A stretch of DNA of 64,000 nt from Sulfurovum sp. (GCA_027082955.1 JALWTA010000011.1:25202-89201); one strand, 5' to 3'; positions 32,353 to 42,682 are shown, counted from the stretch's first letter. Numbers and translations are program-made. The notes: generated by a model not told the origin, from the sequence alone.

Positions 32353-33345
32353 TCAATAGTCAAACACATGTTCCAGCTTCATCGCCTTGTCCGGAGGTAG
32401 AAAAGCGTCATACAGCCGGTAGTCTCCGTTGCGAAGCGTTTGTGCCAGTCCGCCGATACTGCTTTCAAACAGACAGCGGTAGTAACCCGGCTGGCTTAAA
32501 ACCCTACTTTCAAGCAGACAGTGCCTTGCTTCTATTTTCTTTTTATCGTTACTAACCACACTCAAAAGAATCGGTATATCGGCACCGTTGCCTGCAATCT
32601 CATCAATATCGTACCCCGATTTTGCTACAGCAAGGATGTGATCCTTGAACGGATCATATCTGGGCAGGAAACGTATCTCTTTTTGTGTACCTTTGTGCAT
32701 CACGACACGGGTTTGCATAGAGGGTGCCTCATAGCCAATAGCGGTAAAGAATCCGATGACCTTTGCATAGATATATTTGATACCATACTCAATACTCAAC
32801 GCAAGTTTCCGTTCACACTTGCGGATAAAATCTGGGCCGAAAAAATCATTTTGGGTATATATACCGATGAGCTTTTCGCCAAAATCAAATAGATACCACG
32901 GTTTCTGCTTGATAAAGTCAACATACTCCTGCGCGACTTTGGCGCCATACTCCTGTTCACTGGTACGCCCATGGGTCTGTGTCAATGCGGCAAGACGCCC
33001 GATACTGTTGCCGTAAAGTGACTTTATTGTGTACTCCACAGTGGTACTCGTCCCGATGACCATTACCATAATATGGTAACCTGTATTGAACGGGTAGTGA
33101 TGCTTGACAGTCTGGTCATACATTGCCTTGTACCCCTGCCAAAACTGTGCGATATGCCCAAAATATGGAAAGTCGTACGACGGATGTGTTTTAAGAAACG
33201 CCGCATACTCTTCAGGGCTGAAAACCAGAAACCACTCTGGATAGGTCAGATAGGTCTGATCGGCCGGACGCTTGTACGCCTCTGCCATATGTGCGCCCAC
33301 TGCAATAGAGAAGAGCAGCAGGGCTGCAACAATCCACCGTTTCAT
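32353..33345 (-). CDS. Hypothetical exported/membrane protein
   Basis: Signal-like N-terminus; ATGA overlap with upstream FAD oxidase gene. Confidence 0.75.
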   Translation of the reverse strand: MKRWIVAALLLFSIAVGAHMAEAYKRPADQTYLTYPEWFLVFSPEEYAAFLKTHPSYDFPYFGHIAQFWQGYKAMYDQTVKHHYPFNTGYHIMVMVIGTSTTVEYTIKSLYGNSIGRLAALTQTHGRTSEQEYGAKVAQEYVDFIKQKPWYLFDFGEKLIGIYTQNDFFGPDFIRKCERKLALSIEYGIKYIYAKVIGFFTAIGYEAPSMQTRVVMHKGTQKEIRFLPRYDPFKDHILAVAKSGYDIDEIAGNGADIPILLSVVSNDKKKIEARHCLLESRVLSQPGYYRCLFESSIGGLAQTLRNGDYRLYDAFLPPDKAMKLEHVFDY

Positions 33346-35516
33346 CTATGCTCCTTTTTGACAAACCCAAGCAGGATATTCTCACTCGGATCACCTTGCT
33401 GTCTCAGACGGTATTCCATATCTTCAAATCCTTTTGCTTCAATGTCCCGCACGATCTGCTCAACCGGTTCAAACTCCCGTACCTCATGCTCCTCTGTCTC
33501 CCATGTTTCGTTGGTCACGGCATTGAATACCGAATGGATAAGAGAGACAAAATCGAACATCATACTCTCTTTGACATCATGTTCTCTAATGATGAAAACC
33601 CCTCCGGGCTTCAAAATGCGCCGTATCGCTTCATGCACATGTCCTCGCTCCCGCTTTGGCAGGTGGTGCAACCCACCATATACAGTGACCACATCCATCT
33701 GCGCATCGCCTATCTTTTCAAGCATCGTAAGCAGTGATCCGGCACCTATACGATACTTCGCATGCGCCTTTTTTGTTCCCATAAGTCTAAAGATGGAGGA
33801 GAGCGCAATACCGGAACTCTCCCTGTAGTGCCTGCTTGGCTTAGCAGTATCGGTCGGTTCAAGTACCAGCATATCGTGTACGTTCCTCCCCTGAAGTATC
33901 TCTGTGCTCTGTTCCAACAGTACACGGTTTTGTGTTCGCAGTTGACGATACACGTTCCACAGGGTACGGGGAGAGCGCAGACTTTTGACACCAAGCGCAC
34001 AGGTATTCTGTATCTGAGTGTAGATCTCCTGCTCACTCCGGTATGACTCTCTGGTCTGACACACTGCTGCAAAAACCCGCTTTTCATCGGTACGGAACAC
34101 AAACCGCAAAAAATCATACAGTCTGTCACGGTACCGTGCATCAGCCAGTACATCATAGTGGTGACGTGACGGTGCCAATGCCTCGGGATAGATATACTTT
34201 TCAAAGAGTGCATTTTTGAATTTATAGTACGGATCAAGCTCTTTTTTCAGTGTTTCAAAGCGTTTGAAGTTCGGATATGCCGCGCACAGCTGTGCTTTGG
34301 TGGCATGCGGCTGATAGGGCAGATAGTACGCACCCCCACAGGCAATGGCAGCATCGATCGCTTTGCGTGTCCAGACAGAAACTGCCTGGCGCTCCTCATA
34401 GGAGGTGCCCTGATGGTAGTAGACCACAAACGCGAGCACCTCATCTCTGCTCCAGGAGAGCAGTGCCGTCTCATCGGCAATGGAGTGCCGGATGGAGATA
34501 TTGATAATATTGGCACCGTAGGTTCTAAACACCTCTCCTGCCATCTGTACAAAACGTTCGGCATTGGCTACAGGGATGAAATACTCCTGAAGCACATAGG
34601 TCGACCGCTTTCGGCTCAACGGCTCAAGCTCTGCTACATCGTAGCTTGCTTCATAGTTGCGTGTATGTACCCGCTTCTTCGAGAAAATCAGCGGATCGTA
34701 GAGGTACTCCCTGCGCCATTTGCCAAAAGGTGTTTTGGCAATCGCCCACAACGCATACTTCTCAAGTGCGTAAAAATGTTTTACCCTTTGCAGCGGCTCG
34801 GTATGTGTAGGGGGCTCGTCTGTCTCTATCCAGGTGACCGCATTGACCCTGGTATAGTGCGGCGGATAGATATCGGCATTGTGAAACACCGCCTTTGTAT
34901 TGCCGGTGATCTCTTTGAGCCTGCCTATATACTTAGAAAGCGGCATCTTCTCACTCTGCTGCATCACATTGGTATTGTCTGTCAGCTTCAGCGTAGCTTC
35001 AGTGATGATACCTATGGCACCATACCCTCCCACAAGCATTGAAAACGCTTCCGCATTCTCCTCTGGGCTTGCATACTTTATATTGCCAAAAGCATCGACA
35101 TACTGCAAACCAAGCAGCGAAATCGCCAAGGGACCTGCTCCTACGTATCTGCCGTGCACATTGACACTGATGCTTCCCCCTACTGTAAAGTTGGCATAGG
35201 TTTGCATCACCTTGACCGAAAGACCGTGAGGCTCTATATAGGCCTGCATTGCCTTCCATGTCATGCCTGCCTGTACAGTAATTGTCTTGCCTACAGGGTC
35301 GAACTGCACCACTTCCTTCATGTTCCGTAGATCTATATGGACTGTCTCCTCATGGGCAGTCTGCTTTCCCATACTGTAATGCCCGCCGCCAATGGAGATG
35401 GCATCGCAGTGCTTTACAGCCTCGCATACCTCTGTTGTGCTTTTGGGGTAGAGTATGCCATTAACCTCTACGGGGTTGAGTCCTGTGACATCATTGATGA
35501 TATTGTGCATCTGCAT
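33342..35516 (-). CDS. FAD-binding oxidase (FAD_binding_4-like) fused to a C-terminal SAM-methyltransferase-like domain
   Basis: N-term SIGGGHYSMGKQ, ITVQAGMTWKAMQAYIEPHGLSVKVMQTYANFTVGGSISVNVHG; C-term DVVTVYGGLHHLPKRERGHVHEAIRRILKPGGVFIIREHD; start taken at MQMHN. Confidence 0.82.
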   Translation of the reverse strand: MQMHNIINDVTGLNPVEVNGILYPKSTTEVCEAVKHCDAISIGGGHYSMGKQTAHEETVHIDLRNMKEVVQFDPVGKTITVQAGMTWKAMQAYIEPHGLSVKVMQTYANFTVGGSISVNVHGRYVGAGPLAISLLGLQYVDAFGNIKYASPEENAEAFSMLVGGYGAIGIITEATLKLTDNTNVMQQSEKMPLSKYIGRLKEITGNTKAVFHNADIYPPHYTRVNAVTWIETDEPPTHTEPLQRVKHFYALEKYALWAIAKTPFGKWRREYLYDPLIFSKKRVHTRNYEASYDVAELEPLSRKRSTYVLQEYFIPVANAERFVQMAGEVFRTYGANIINISIRHSIADETALLSWSRDEVLAFVVYYHQGTSYEERQAVSVWTRKAIDAAIACGGAYYLPYQPHATKAQLCAAYPNFKRFETLKKELDPYYKFKNALFEKYIYPEALAPSRHHYDVLADARYRDRLYDFLRFVFRTDEKRVFAAVCQTRESYRSEQEIYTQIQNTCALGVKSLRSPRTLWNVYRQLRTQNRVLLEQSTEILQGRNVHDMLVLEPTDTAKPSRHYRESSGIALSSIFRLMGTKKAHAKYRIGAGSLLTMLEKIGDAQMDVVTVYGGLHHLPKRERGHVHEAIRRILKPGGVFIIREHDVKESMMFDFVSLIHSVFNAVTNETWETEEHEVREFEPVEQIVRDIEAKGFEDMEYRLRQQGDPSENILLGFVKKEHR

Positions 35517-35572
35517 GATAGATCCTTTCTGTATGGATAGTGCTATCATAACAGAATAAAACTTAAAGCATA

Positions 35573-35595
35573 AAGTGACACTTTACACTTTTTAT
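35573..35595 (-). promoter_or_regulatory. Candidate regulatory site (copy 2), upstream of the FAD oxidase fusion gene
   Basis: AAGTGACACTTTACACTTTTTAT; 22/23 match to 39786-39808; contains 7+1+7 palindrome TAAAGTG-A-CACTTTA (35571-35585). Confidence 0.65.
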
Positions 35596-38500
35596 GTATT
35601 CTTTTCAAGCGCTATTGCCAACTGTTTCGCACCTTTAAAATCCGCTTTCCCCGTACCCAGTACCGGAATGGCATCGACCTTGTAGGCTTTGGAGGGGACA
35701 AAGAGCGGGTTGAGATTCAGTGTACCCACCTGCGCCAGCACCTCATCGATCTCACGCTCTCCCTCAAAAAGCAGCACGACCGCCTCACCCTTTTTGGCAT
35801 CCGGAACCGCTGTGACGGCGATCTTCTCATCCGGCTGCAGCAGCTTGCCGATCTCCTGTTCGACCATACCAAGGCTCACCATCTCGCCGCCAATCTTCGC
35901 AAAACGGCTGTAGCGGTCGACAATGGCCAAAAAGCCGTCCTCGTCCAAGCGTCCTTTATCCCCCGTAACATACCAGCGAATTCCGTCGATCTCTTTGATG
36001 ACCGTAGCAGTCTTTTCAGGGTCTTTAAGGTAGCCCTTCATGATCTGCGTACCCCCGATGAGGATCATCCCCTCCTCTCCTATGGACAGCTCTTCAAAGC
36101 GCTCCGGATCAACAATGCGGAAACTGCTTCCGGGTACGGGCAGTCCTACTGTTCCGGGTTTGTTCCCAATCTGCGGTTTCCATGTATCAAACAGCAGCAC
36201 ATCAGGAATGTTGACCGATGCAACAGGGGTGGTCTCTGTCGCACCGTACCCTTCAAATATCTCTTTGTTGAACTTCTCCATAAACTCTCTGCGTATCTCA
36301 CTAGAGAGCTTCTCTGCACCGGCAATGATCAGGCGCAGGCTCTTGAACATCAGCGGATGCACCTTTCTGTTACGTGTATACAGACGCAGGAAGGTCGCTG
36401 TTGCAAACAGCATCGTTGCCTCATAACGGGCAGCTATCTTCCCGATGCCTACCCCGTCAGTCGGATCCGGATGGCATACCACCGGTATCCCCTCGATCAG
36501 CGGCAGCAGGGTTGTAACCGTCAGCCCGAAGGAGTGAAATACCGGCAGAGTACCAAGCATCACATCCTCATCCGTCGGATTGATCAGTGTGATCATCTGT
36601 TTGATGTTACCCATAATATTTTTATGGCTTAGTGCAATCCCTTTGGGATTCCCCTCGCTTCCGCTTGAGAAGAGGATCGCCGCTGTCGATTCGGTATCAC
36701 TTTTGCGAACAAAGAACAATTCAAGCAGCGATGTCGGCAGCACTTTTACCGTTGCGAGCATCATCACACTCTCGACCTTTCCTATCTCCTCTTTGATATC
36801 CTCCAGATAGACCACATGCACAAGTGAGAGCACCTCTTCAAGGTCAAACCCTTTTGCTTTCAGTTTTGTTACAAACTGTCTCGATGCGACGATGGTATCG
36901 ATATCTGCCGTTTTCAGGGCATGTTTCAGACTCTCTGTACCGCTGGAGTAGTTGAGGTTGACAATGCTTTTGCCAAGTACAAGCACAGCCATATTTGCCA
37001 AAGAACCGCCCGCAGACGTAGGCACAATCAGCCCAATATGCTGTGACTGACCCAGTTTTGGCTTCAACTTTCGCGCCATCAGCAGTGTCCCTGCAATAAA
37101 CCGGTGTGCATTGAGCTCTACTCCGGTTGAGTCCGCAATACAGAGACTGCTTCCACTCTCTTTGGCAGTCCTCAGCCATGCACTTTGCAGCGGCGGTAGA
37201 TGCTCTGCGTATGCCTTCCAGCTGAGAATGGAAAGATCAAAGACCGCCTTTTTCACCTCCTGTGCACGGGCATGGATGGGAAGCGGTTTACCAAATGTCA
37301 CACTGATATCTTTGCTGCGTTTGCGCTTCATCTTGTTGGAGGCATGAGAGAAGTTGTCTTCCCACAGCCCCCGCAGATAAAACGGAACGATTGTTGCCTC
37401 TTCAACATCCTTACACGCCATTTCAAAGCCGCGCTGGAACGTACCGAGGTGTCCGTTTCGTGAGATGTGCCCCTCCGGGAACAGCGCAACGGTCTCTCCC
37501 CGATTAAGTGCTTCAGTCACCAGATGCAGTGCACTTTTGCTGCCCCTGCTGGAAATGGGGATGACCCCGAAAAACTTGAAAAAGGGCTTGAGGTACCATA
37601 TCTCATAATAGCTGCGTTCCATGACAAAGCGTATCTGCTTGGGGTATGCCATCTGCAAAATCGCCCAATCCAGAAAAGAGATGTGGTTACCAAGAAGCAG
37701 TACCCCTTTACGTGTATCGATATGTTTAAGTCCCTCAACAGTAAGGCTGTACTTGAAGCTGATAATGCGCAGTACCAGATACCGCACAAAAGACTGCGGC
37801 ATCTTCACCAACGTATAACCCATGCCCAAAAATGCGATCACGGCGATAAGATAGAAAAGCCCTGTCGAAGAGACGTGAAAGTAGCCAAAAAGCGCAGTAA
37901 GCAGCAGTGCGATCAACATACCGATATTTTGCATGAAGTTGTTACCTGCAAGCACTTTTCCAAGACTTTTAAGCGGCGTGGCAAACTGTATCATGGCATT
38001 GAGCGGTACCACCAAGAGTCCGCTGAAAAAGCCAAAGGCAAAGAGTGCACTTCCCAGCCAAAAAAGATGAGACAGAGAAGGGATCAGATAGAGCGCAAGT
38101 GTCACACCGGCAGCACCAAGCGGGATGATCCCCGTCTCAATGTAGTTTCGACTCGCACGCCCCGCATAGACCGACCCGGCAATCATCCCTACACCCATCA
38201 ACGACAAAAGCCCCTGCGCCGTAACAGTGTCGGTAATGCCCAGTTTCCCTTTAAGATACTCTCCAAAGATCGCTACAAGCACCTGAGAGATCCCCCACAG
38301 GATACTCAGCCCTACAATACTCAACCATACGATCTGCTCGCGCTGCAATACACCAAGATTGGCTTTCAGGTAGTGAAGCGATGCATACTCATCTACCTCA
38401 AAATGCATCTGCTCATCTGTCTTTCTGGCACGGAATATCTTTGCCAGTCTGCGCGCAAACAGAAACTCTACGGTACTTGCAGCCACCAGCAAAAACCCTA

Positions 38501-39047
38501 CAGGGGCAATGTAGTGTAAAATCTGCGACGGGTGGGTACTTCTGTCTTGCAGCAGTGCTTCAAAAAATACCGAATAGATCACTGCTCCAGAGAGGATCGC
38601 AACCACTGTTACCGCCTGCACCAGTGCATTGGCCTGTGCCAGCTTTTCGTTTCCGACCATCTCTTTGATAAGACCATACTTTGCCGGTGAGTAGATCGCA
38701 CTCTGCGCTGCAAGGATAAAGGTCAGTCCAAATGCTGCCCAGAACCAGCCCATATAGTAGGAGAAGGTGATCAGGAGTGTGATCACAATTGCCAATGCCG
38801 AAGCATACTCGATCACTTTTGTCTTGGGGTATTTGTCGCTGATAAAGCCCGCTGGCGAAAAGAGAAAGATAAACGGCAGCAAAATCAAAGCATTGACCAG
38901 CGCTGTCAGTACGATCAGCTCACTTCCCTCATAGGCTTTGAAGATAGTGTTTTGCAAAATGATCTTGTGTCCAAGGTCGGTCATGGCATTAAGCAGCATA
39001 ATAGTAATGTATGAGGCAAAGCCTGCTATGGAAAAGAGCGCTTTCAT
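35592..39047 (-). CDS. aas: MFS (LplT-like) - PlsC acyltransferase - acyl-ACP/AMP ligase fusion (Aas-like acyl-[ACP]-phospholipid O-acyltransferase)
   Basis: N-term MFS helices; PlsC motifs GNHISFLDWA and FPEGHISRNG; AMP-binding ILFSSGSEGNPKGIALSHKNI and GYGATETTPVASVN. Confidence 0.9.
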   Translation of the reverse strand: MKALFSIAGFASYITIMLLNAMTDLGHKIILQNTIFKAYEGSELIVLTALVNALILLPFIFLFSPAGFISDKYPKTKVIEYASALAIVITLLITFSYYMGWFWAAFGLTFILAAQSAIYSPAKYGLIKEMVGNEKLAQANALVQAVTVVAILSGAVIYSVFFEALLQDRSTHPSQILHYIAPVGFLLVAASTVEFLFARRLAKIFRARKTDEQMHFEVDEYASLHYLKANLGVLQREQIVWLSIVGLSILWGISQVLVAIFGEYLKGKLGITDTVTAQGLLSLMGVGMIAGSVYAGRASRNYIETGIIPLGAAGVTLALYLIPSLSHLFWLGSALFAFGFFSGLLVVPLNAMIQFATPLKSLGKVLAGNNFMQNIGMLIALLLTALFGYFHVSSTGLFYLIAVIAFLGMGYTLVKMPQSFVRYLVLRIISFKYSLTVEGLKHIDTRKGVLLLGNHISFLDWAILQMAYPKQIRFVMERSYYEIWYLKPFFKFFGVIPISSRGSKSALHLVTEALNRGETVALFPEGHISRNGHLGTFQRGFEMACKDVEEATIVPFYLRGLWEDNFSHASNKMKRKRSKDISVTFGKPLPIHARAQEVKKAVFDLSILSWKAYAEHLPPLQSAWLRTAKESGSSLCIADSTGVELNAHRFIAGTLLMARKLKPKLGQSQHIGLIVPTSAGGSLANMAVLVLGKSIVNLNYSSGTESLKHALKTADIDTIVASRQFVTKLKAKGFDLEEVLSLVHVVYLEDIKEEIGKVESVMMLATVKVLPTSLLELFFVRKSDTESTAAILFSSGSEGNPKGIALSHKNIMGNIKQMITLINPTDEDVMLGTLPVFHSFGLTVTTLLPLIEGIPVVCHPDPTDGVGIGKIAARYEATMLFATATFLRLYTRNRKVHPLMFKSLRLIIAGAEKLSSEIRREFMEKFNKEIFEGYGATETTPVASVNIPDVLLFDTWKPQIGNKPGTVGLPVPGSSFRIVDPERFEELSIGEEGMILIGGTQIMKGYLKDPEKTATVIKEIDGIRWYVTGDKGRLDEDGFLAIVDRYSRFAKIGGEMVSLGMVEQEIGKLLQPDEKIAVTAVPDAKKGEAVVLLFEGEREIDEVLAQVGTLNLNPLFVPSKAYKVDAIPVLGTGKADFKGAKQLAIALEKNT

Positions 39048-39718
39048 GACTGTTCCTTATCTTCCTGTGCATACTGCTTGCGATACTCAGCCACCGTATG
39101 CATATTGAACAGGTAAGGTTTCAGTGTAAGGATGAGATCGAAAAAGAGCGCATACTGCTGCGTGTGGGCACCAGGATGTTTTTTCATGATCTCTGCACCA
39201 CTTTCAAACTCCTTTTTTGCCAACATTTTGGCACTCTGTACATAGGTTTCGATCAAAGAAAAGTCAAGTCCAAGATTTTTGGCTTCTGTCAAAATGCGTA
39301 CGATCTCCACCTCTTTGGAACCAAACCCGTAGGCACGCTCAAACAGTACACCCGATGCAAGATAGGTTTCAAGTGTTTTTTCGTCTATGCCTGTTATTTC
39401 CAGAAAGTCTTCTCTGCTGTACTGGACATCTTCTTTCGATCCGGAGATCAACTCCAGTGCATTGACCATCATTTTAAAACTCTCAGTGTTTTCAAAACGG
39501 TTCTGCGCAAAGATCGCCTTGATCTCCGAGATCGAATAGGAGAAGTTGTGCTGAAGATATTTGATCAGTTTGATGATCTTCACCGCACTCTCATCATACA
39601 GGTGTACATTGGGTTTGGGTTTGGAGGGCTCGGGAAGCAGTCCTTCCTTGACGTAGTAGAGTATGGTCGATTTACTCTCACCGCTGCGGAGCATCAACTC
39701 TTTCATTTTCAGTGCCAT
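39044..39718 (-). CDS. MerR-family transcriptional regulator
   Basis: Start taken at MALKMKELMLRSGESKSTILYYVKEGLLPEPSKPKPNVHLYDESAVKIIKLIKYLQ; the ORF-track start (39787) would overlap the promoter -35. Confidence 0.88.
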   Translation of the reverse strand: MALKMKELMLRSGESKSTILYYVKEGLLPEPSKPKPNVHLYDESAVKIIKLIKYLQHNFSYSISEIKAIFAQNRFENTESFKMMVNALELISGSKEDVQYSREDFLEITGIDEKTLETYLASGVLFERAYGFGSKEVEIVRILTEAKNLGLDFSLIETYVQSAKMLAKKEFESGAEIMKKHPGAHTQQYALFFDLILTLKPYLFNMHTVAEYRKQYAQEDKEQS

Positions 39719-39758
39719 CACAGATCCTTTGTATGTATTGTTTACTTGGATATGTGAC

Positions 39759-39808
39759 AGTATAGCAGTTTTATAGAAAAGTGTCAAGTGACACTTTTCA
39801 CTTTTTAT
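39759..39808 (-). promoter_or_regulatory. Promoter and operator of the merR-aas operon
   Basis: Minus strand TTGACA (39782-39787) - 17 bp - TATACT (39759-39764); 11+2+11 palindrome GAAAAGTGTCA-AG-TGACACTTTTC at 39776-39799 overlaps the -35; 23-bp element at 39786-39808. Confidence 0.8.
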
Positions 39809-39832
39809 TTTATTGCCTGACTAAGCATTTAT

Positions 39833-40882
39833 TTACGCATCACTCCCCTCTATATCTTCCTGCTTCATAGCAAGCCCTTCACCGAAACCAAGCGCCTCTT
39901 TGATCTTCTGTTCTATCTCTGCTTTGAGTTCGGGGTTCTCTTTGATGGTCTGCTTGGCATTCTCTTTCCCTTGTCCCAGTTTCTCGGCACCATAGCTGAA
40001 CCATGCACCGGACTTGTCGATGATGTCAAGCTTTACACCATAGTCGATAAGTTCACCCTCAAAGCTGATACCCTCACCAAACATAATGTCAAACTCCGCC
40101 TGTCTAAACGGTGGTGCGACTTTGTTCTTGACCACTTTGGCTTTGACACGGTTACCGATCTGGTTTTCTCCCTGCTTGAGCGTTGCTATACGACGCACAT
40201 CAATACGTACCGAACAGTAGAACTTCAGCGCATTCCCTCCTGTGGTAGTCTCCGGTGAGCCATACCCCATCGTACCGATCTTCATACGTATCTGGTTGAT
40301 GAAGATAACGGTAGTGTTGGTCTTGTGCAGCAGTCCTGTCAGCTTACGCAGCGCCTGTGACATCAAACGCGCCTGCAACCCCACATGCTGATCGCCCATA
40401 TCGCCTTCAATCTCGGTTTTGGGTGTCAGTGCCGCCACAGAGTCAACAATGATCAGATCTACCGCACCCGAACGCGCCAGTGTCTCAAGTACATCAAGCG
40501 CCTGCTCACCAAAGTCCGGCTGGGAGACAAGCAGATTGTCTGTATCTACCCCAAGGTTTTTTGCGTAAACCACATCAAGCGCATGCTCCGCATCGATAAA
40601 GGCACACACCATATCTTTTTTCTGTGCTGACGCAATGGTCTGCAGCGCAAGCGTCGTTTTCCCTGAAGATTCAGGACCATACACCTCCACAATACGCCCC
40701 TGCGGGATACCGCCGATACCCAGTGCCATGTCAAGCCCCAATGACCCGGTAGAGATAGATTCAATGGGCTCAAACTCTTTGTCCCCAAGACGCATCAGTG
40801 TCCCTTTGCCAAACGCTTTGTCAATCTGTTTGATCGCCATATCCAGTGCTTTTTGCTTCTGTGCATCCATTGCCATTGTCAT
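39833..40882 (-). CDS. recA: Recombinase RecA
   Basis: [53 protein letters not shown]. Confidence 0.98.
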   Translation of the reverse strand: MTMAMDAQKQKALDMAIKQIDKAFGKGTLMRLGDKEFEPIESISTGSLGLDMALGIGGIPQGRIVEVYGPESSGKTTLALQTIASAQKKDMVCAFIDAEHALDVVYAKNLGVDTDNLLVSQPDFGEQALDVLETLARSGAVDLIIVDSVAALTPKTEIEGDMGDQHVGLQARLMSQALRKLTGLLHKTNTTVIFINQIRMKIGTMGYGSPETTTGGNALKFYCSVRIDVRRIATLKQGENQIGNRVKAKVVKNKVAPPFRQAEFDIMFGEGISFEGELIDYGVKLDIIDKSGAWFSYGAEKLGQGKENAKQTIKENPELKAEIEQKIKEALGFGEGLAMKQEDIEGSDA

Positions 40883-41061
40883 ATCCTTATTCCTTTTTTG
40901 CTATGTGAATTTTATCTAAATAAAGATAATTTATTTAGTCATAGTGGCAGTCTATAGCATTTTCAGGAACAAGTTTGAAAATATGTCAAATTGTCATATT
41001 TTAAGAATAAGTTATTGATTTTTTTATTATAATTTCCCATCAAAATTTAAAAGGAAAGAAA

Positions 41062-41613
41062 ATGAAATATCTCCTGCTGGGATTTATGGTACTTGTTGCC
41101 ACTTTAGGATTGAGTGGCTGTGCCAATAAAGTACAAACATATGCGGTATCAACAGAAAATTTACTTGCACTCAAAGGAATAGCTACTAAAGCCAAGAAAG
41201 TAAATGTAGGAAACTTTACAGATTCAGGTAAAAATGAAAAAGAAGTAATGTGTCGTTTAGCTGCACCAGTTGGTACACCACAGGGACAAACTTTTGCATC
41301 CTATATTCAAGATGCTTTCAAAAAAGAACTGATTATCGCAAATATGTATGATACTAATGCAAAAAATACTATTTCCATGAATCTTAATGATATATACGGT
41401 AGTACCGTATTGGGTGATGCATATTGGTCATTTGATGTAACAGTAAAATCAACAAATGGAAAAAGTTACAATGTCAAGTCAAAATATGATTATGAATCAA
41501 GCTTCTCGGCAATGTCTGCATGTAGTGAAATGCAAAGATCTTTCCCTTTAGCTGTACAACAACTCATAGGAAGAATTATTCATCATCCAAAATTTGTCCA
41601 GCTAACAAAATAG
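41062..41613 (+). CDS. Putative lipoprotein
   Basis: LGLSGCANK lipobox; full-length ORF with GGAAAG-like RBS. Confidence 0.7.
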   Translation: MKYLLLGFMVLVATLGLSGCANKVQTYAVSTENLLALKGIATKAKKVNVGNFTDSGKNEKEVMCRLAAPVGTPQGQTFASYIQDAFKKELIIANMYDTNAKNTISMNLNDIYGSTVLGDAYWSFDVTVKSTNGKSYNVKSKYDYESSFSAMSACSEMQRSFPLAVQQLIGRIIHHPKFVQLTK

Positions 41614-41815
41614 CAAATTATTTTGAAGTGAATAGCCGAAAGCTGTTCGCTTCACAAACTACTTTTTTATTATTCATGAGCATATAAACCTCATTTTGAT
41701 AATAAAATATATACCCTTAAACGATCAATTAGCAAGTCGTTTCCTACAAAAACACTTAGTATCCTCTATGCCCCCTTATGTTAAAATACACCTACTACAA
41801 AACAAGGTTAAACAG

Positions 41816-42682
41816 ATGCCAAATCCCATTCAACTCGCCCACTCTCCCGATGCAGACGATATCTTTATGTACTACGCCATCAAATTCGGTTGGGTCGATA
41901 CCAAAGGTCTTACTTTTGAGAACATCGGTCTGGACATCGAAACACTTAATGTCGAAGCACTCAAAGGCACCTATGATGTCAGTGCCATCAGTTTCGGGAT
42001 GTATCCACTCATTAAAGATGACTATGCACTGCTGCGTACCGCGGTTAGCTTCGGAGAGGGGTATGGTCCAAAACTCATCAAACGCAAAGGCGAGAAGCTA
42101 AAACGCCGCTTCAAAGTAGCACTTTCCGGACGCTACACCACCAATGCCATGCTCTTTCGCCTCTACTACCCTGAGGCTCGTCCGGTCTATATGGACTTCC
42201 TTGAGATCGAACAGGCAGTAGTCAATGGTGATGTCGATGCGGGGGTACTCATCCATGAATCCATCCTCGACTTTGACGAGAGCCTAGAAGTGGAAAAAGA
42301 GATCTGGGATATCTGGGTAGAACTCGCAGGCGAGGGGCTTCCCCTGCCGCTTGGCGGTATGGCGATCCGCCGAAGCCTGCCGCTAAACCGTGCCATTGAC
42401 ATCGAGAACATCCTCATAGACGGTGTCAAAGTCGCCAATGCACGCAAAGAAGAGCTTTGCACCAAACTGGAAAACGAAAAACTCGTACGCATCAGCGATG
42501 CCATGCTTACGAAATATCTTGACATGTACGCCTCAGAAGAGTCGGTAGAACTCAGCCCTCTGCAACTCAAAGCCCTCGACAAACTCTACGAAATAGGCTT
42601 TGAACACGGCATGTGGGAGTGCCCGATCAAAACGGAGGACTATTTGATACCTAAAGAATATAGCAATCTGCGGTCGAAGTAG
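41816..42682 (+). CDS. mqnD: 1,4-dihydroxy-6-naphthoate synthase (MqnD), futalosine menaquinone pathway
   Basis: Start taken at MPNPIQLAHSPDADDIFMYYAIKFG; MqnA/MqnD periplasmic-binding-like fold. Confidence 0.82.
   Translation: MPNPIQLAHSPDADDIFMYYAIKFGWVDTKGLTFENIGLDIETLNVEALKGTYDVSAISFGMYPLIKDDYALLRTAVSFGEGYGPKLIKRKGEKLKRRFKVALSGRYTTNAMLFRLYYPEARPVYMDFLEIEQAVVNGDVDAGVLIHESILDFDESLEVEKEIWDIWVELAGEGLPLPLGGMAIRRSLPLNRAIDIENILIDGVKVANARKEELCTKLENEKLVRISDAMLTKYLDMYASEESVELSPLQLKALDKLYEIGFEHGMWECPIKTEDYLIPKEYSNLRSK

Noticed and set aside
37467-38519. 350-aa plus-strand ORF antisense to aas
   Set aside because: Shadow ORF opposite a well-supported acyltransferase/MFS fusion; composition (Arg/His/Gln-rich) not protein-like and no recognisable domain.
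39719-39787. Upstream start of the MerR ORF given in the ORF track
   Set aside because: Falls inside the consensus promoter and operator, upstream of the predicted TSS; residues there do not match MerR N-termini.
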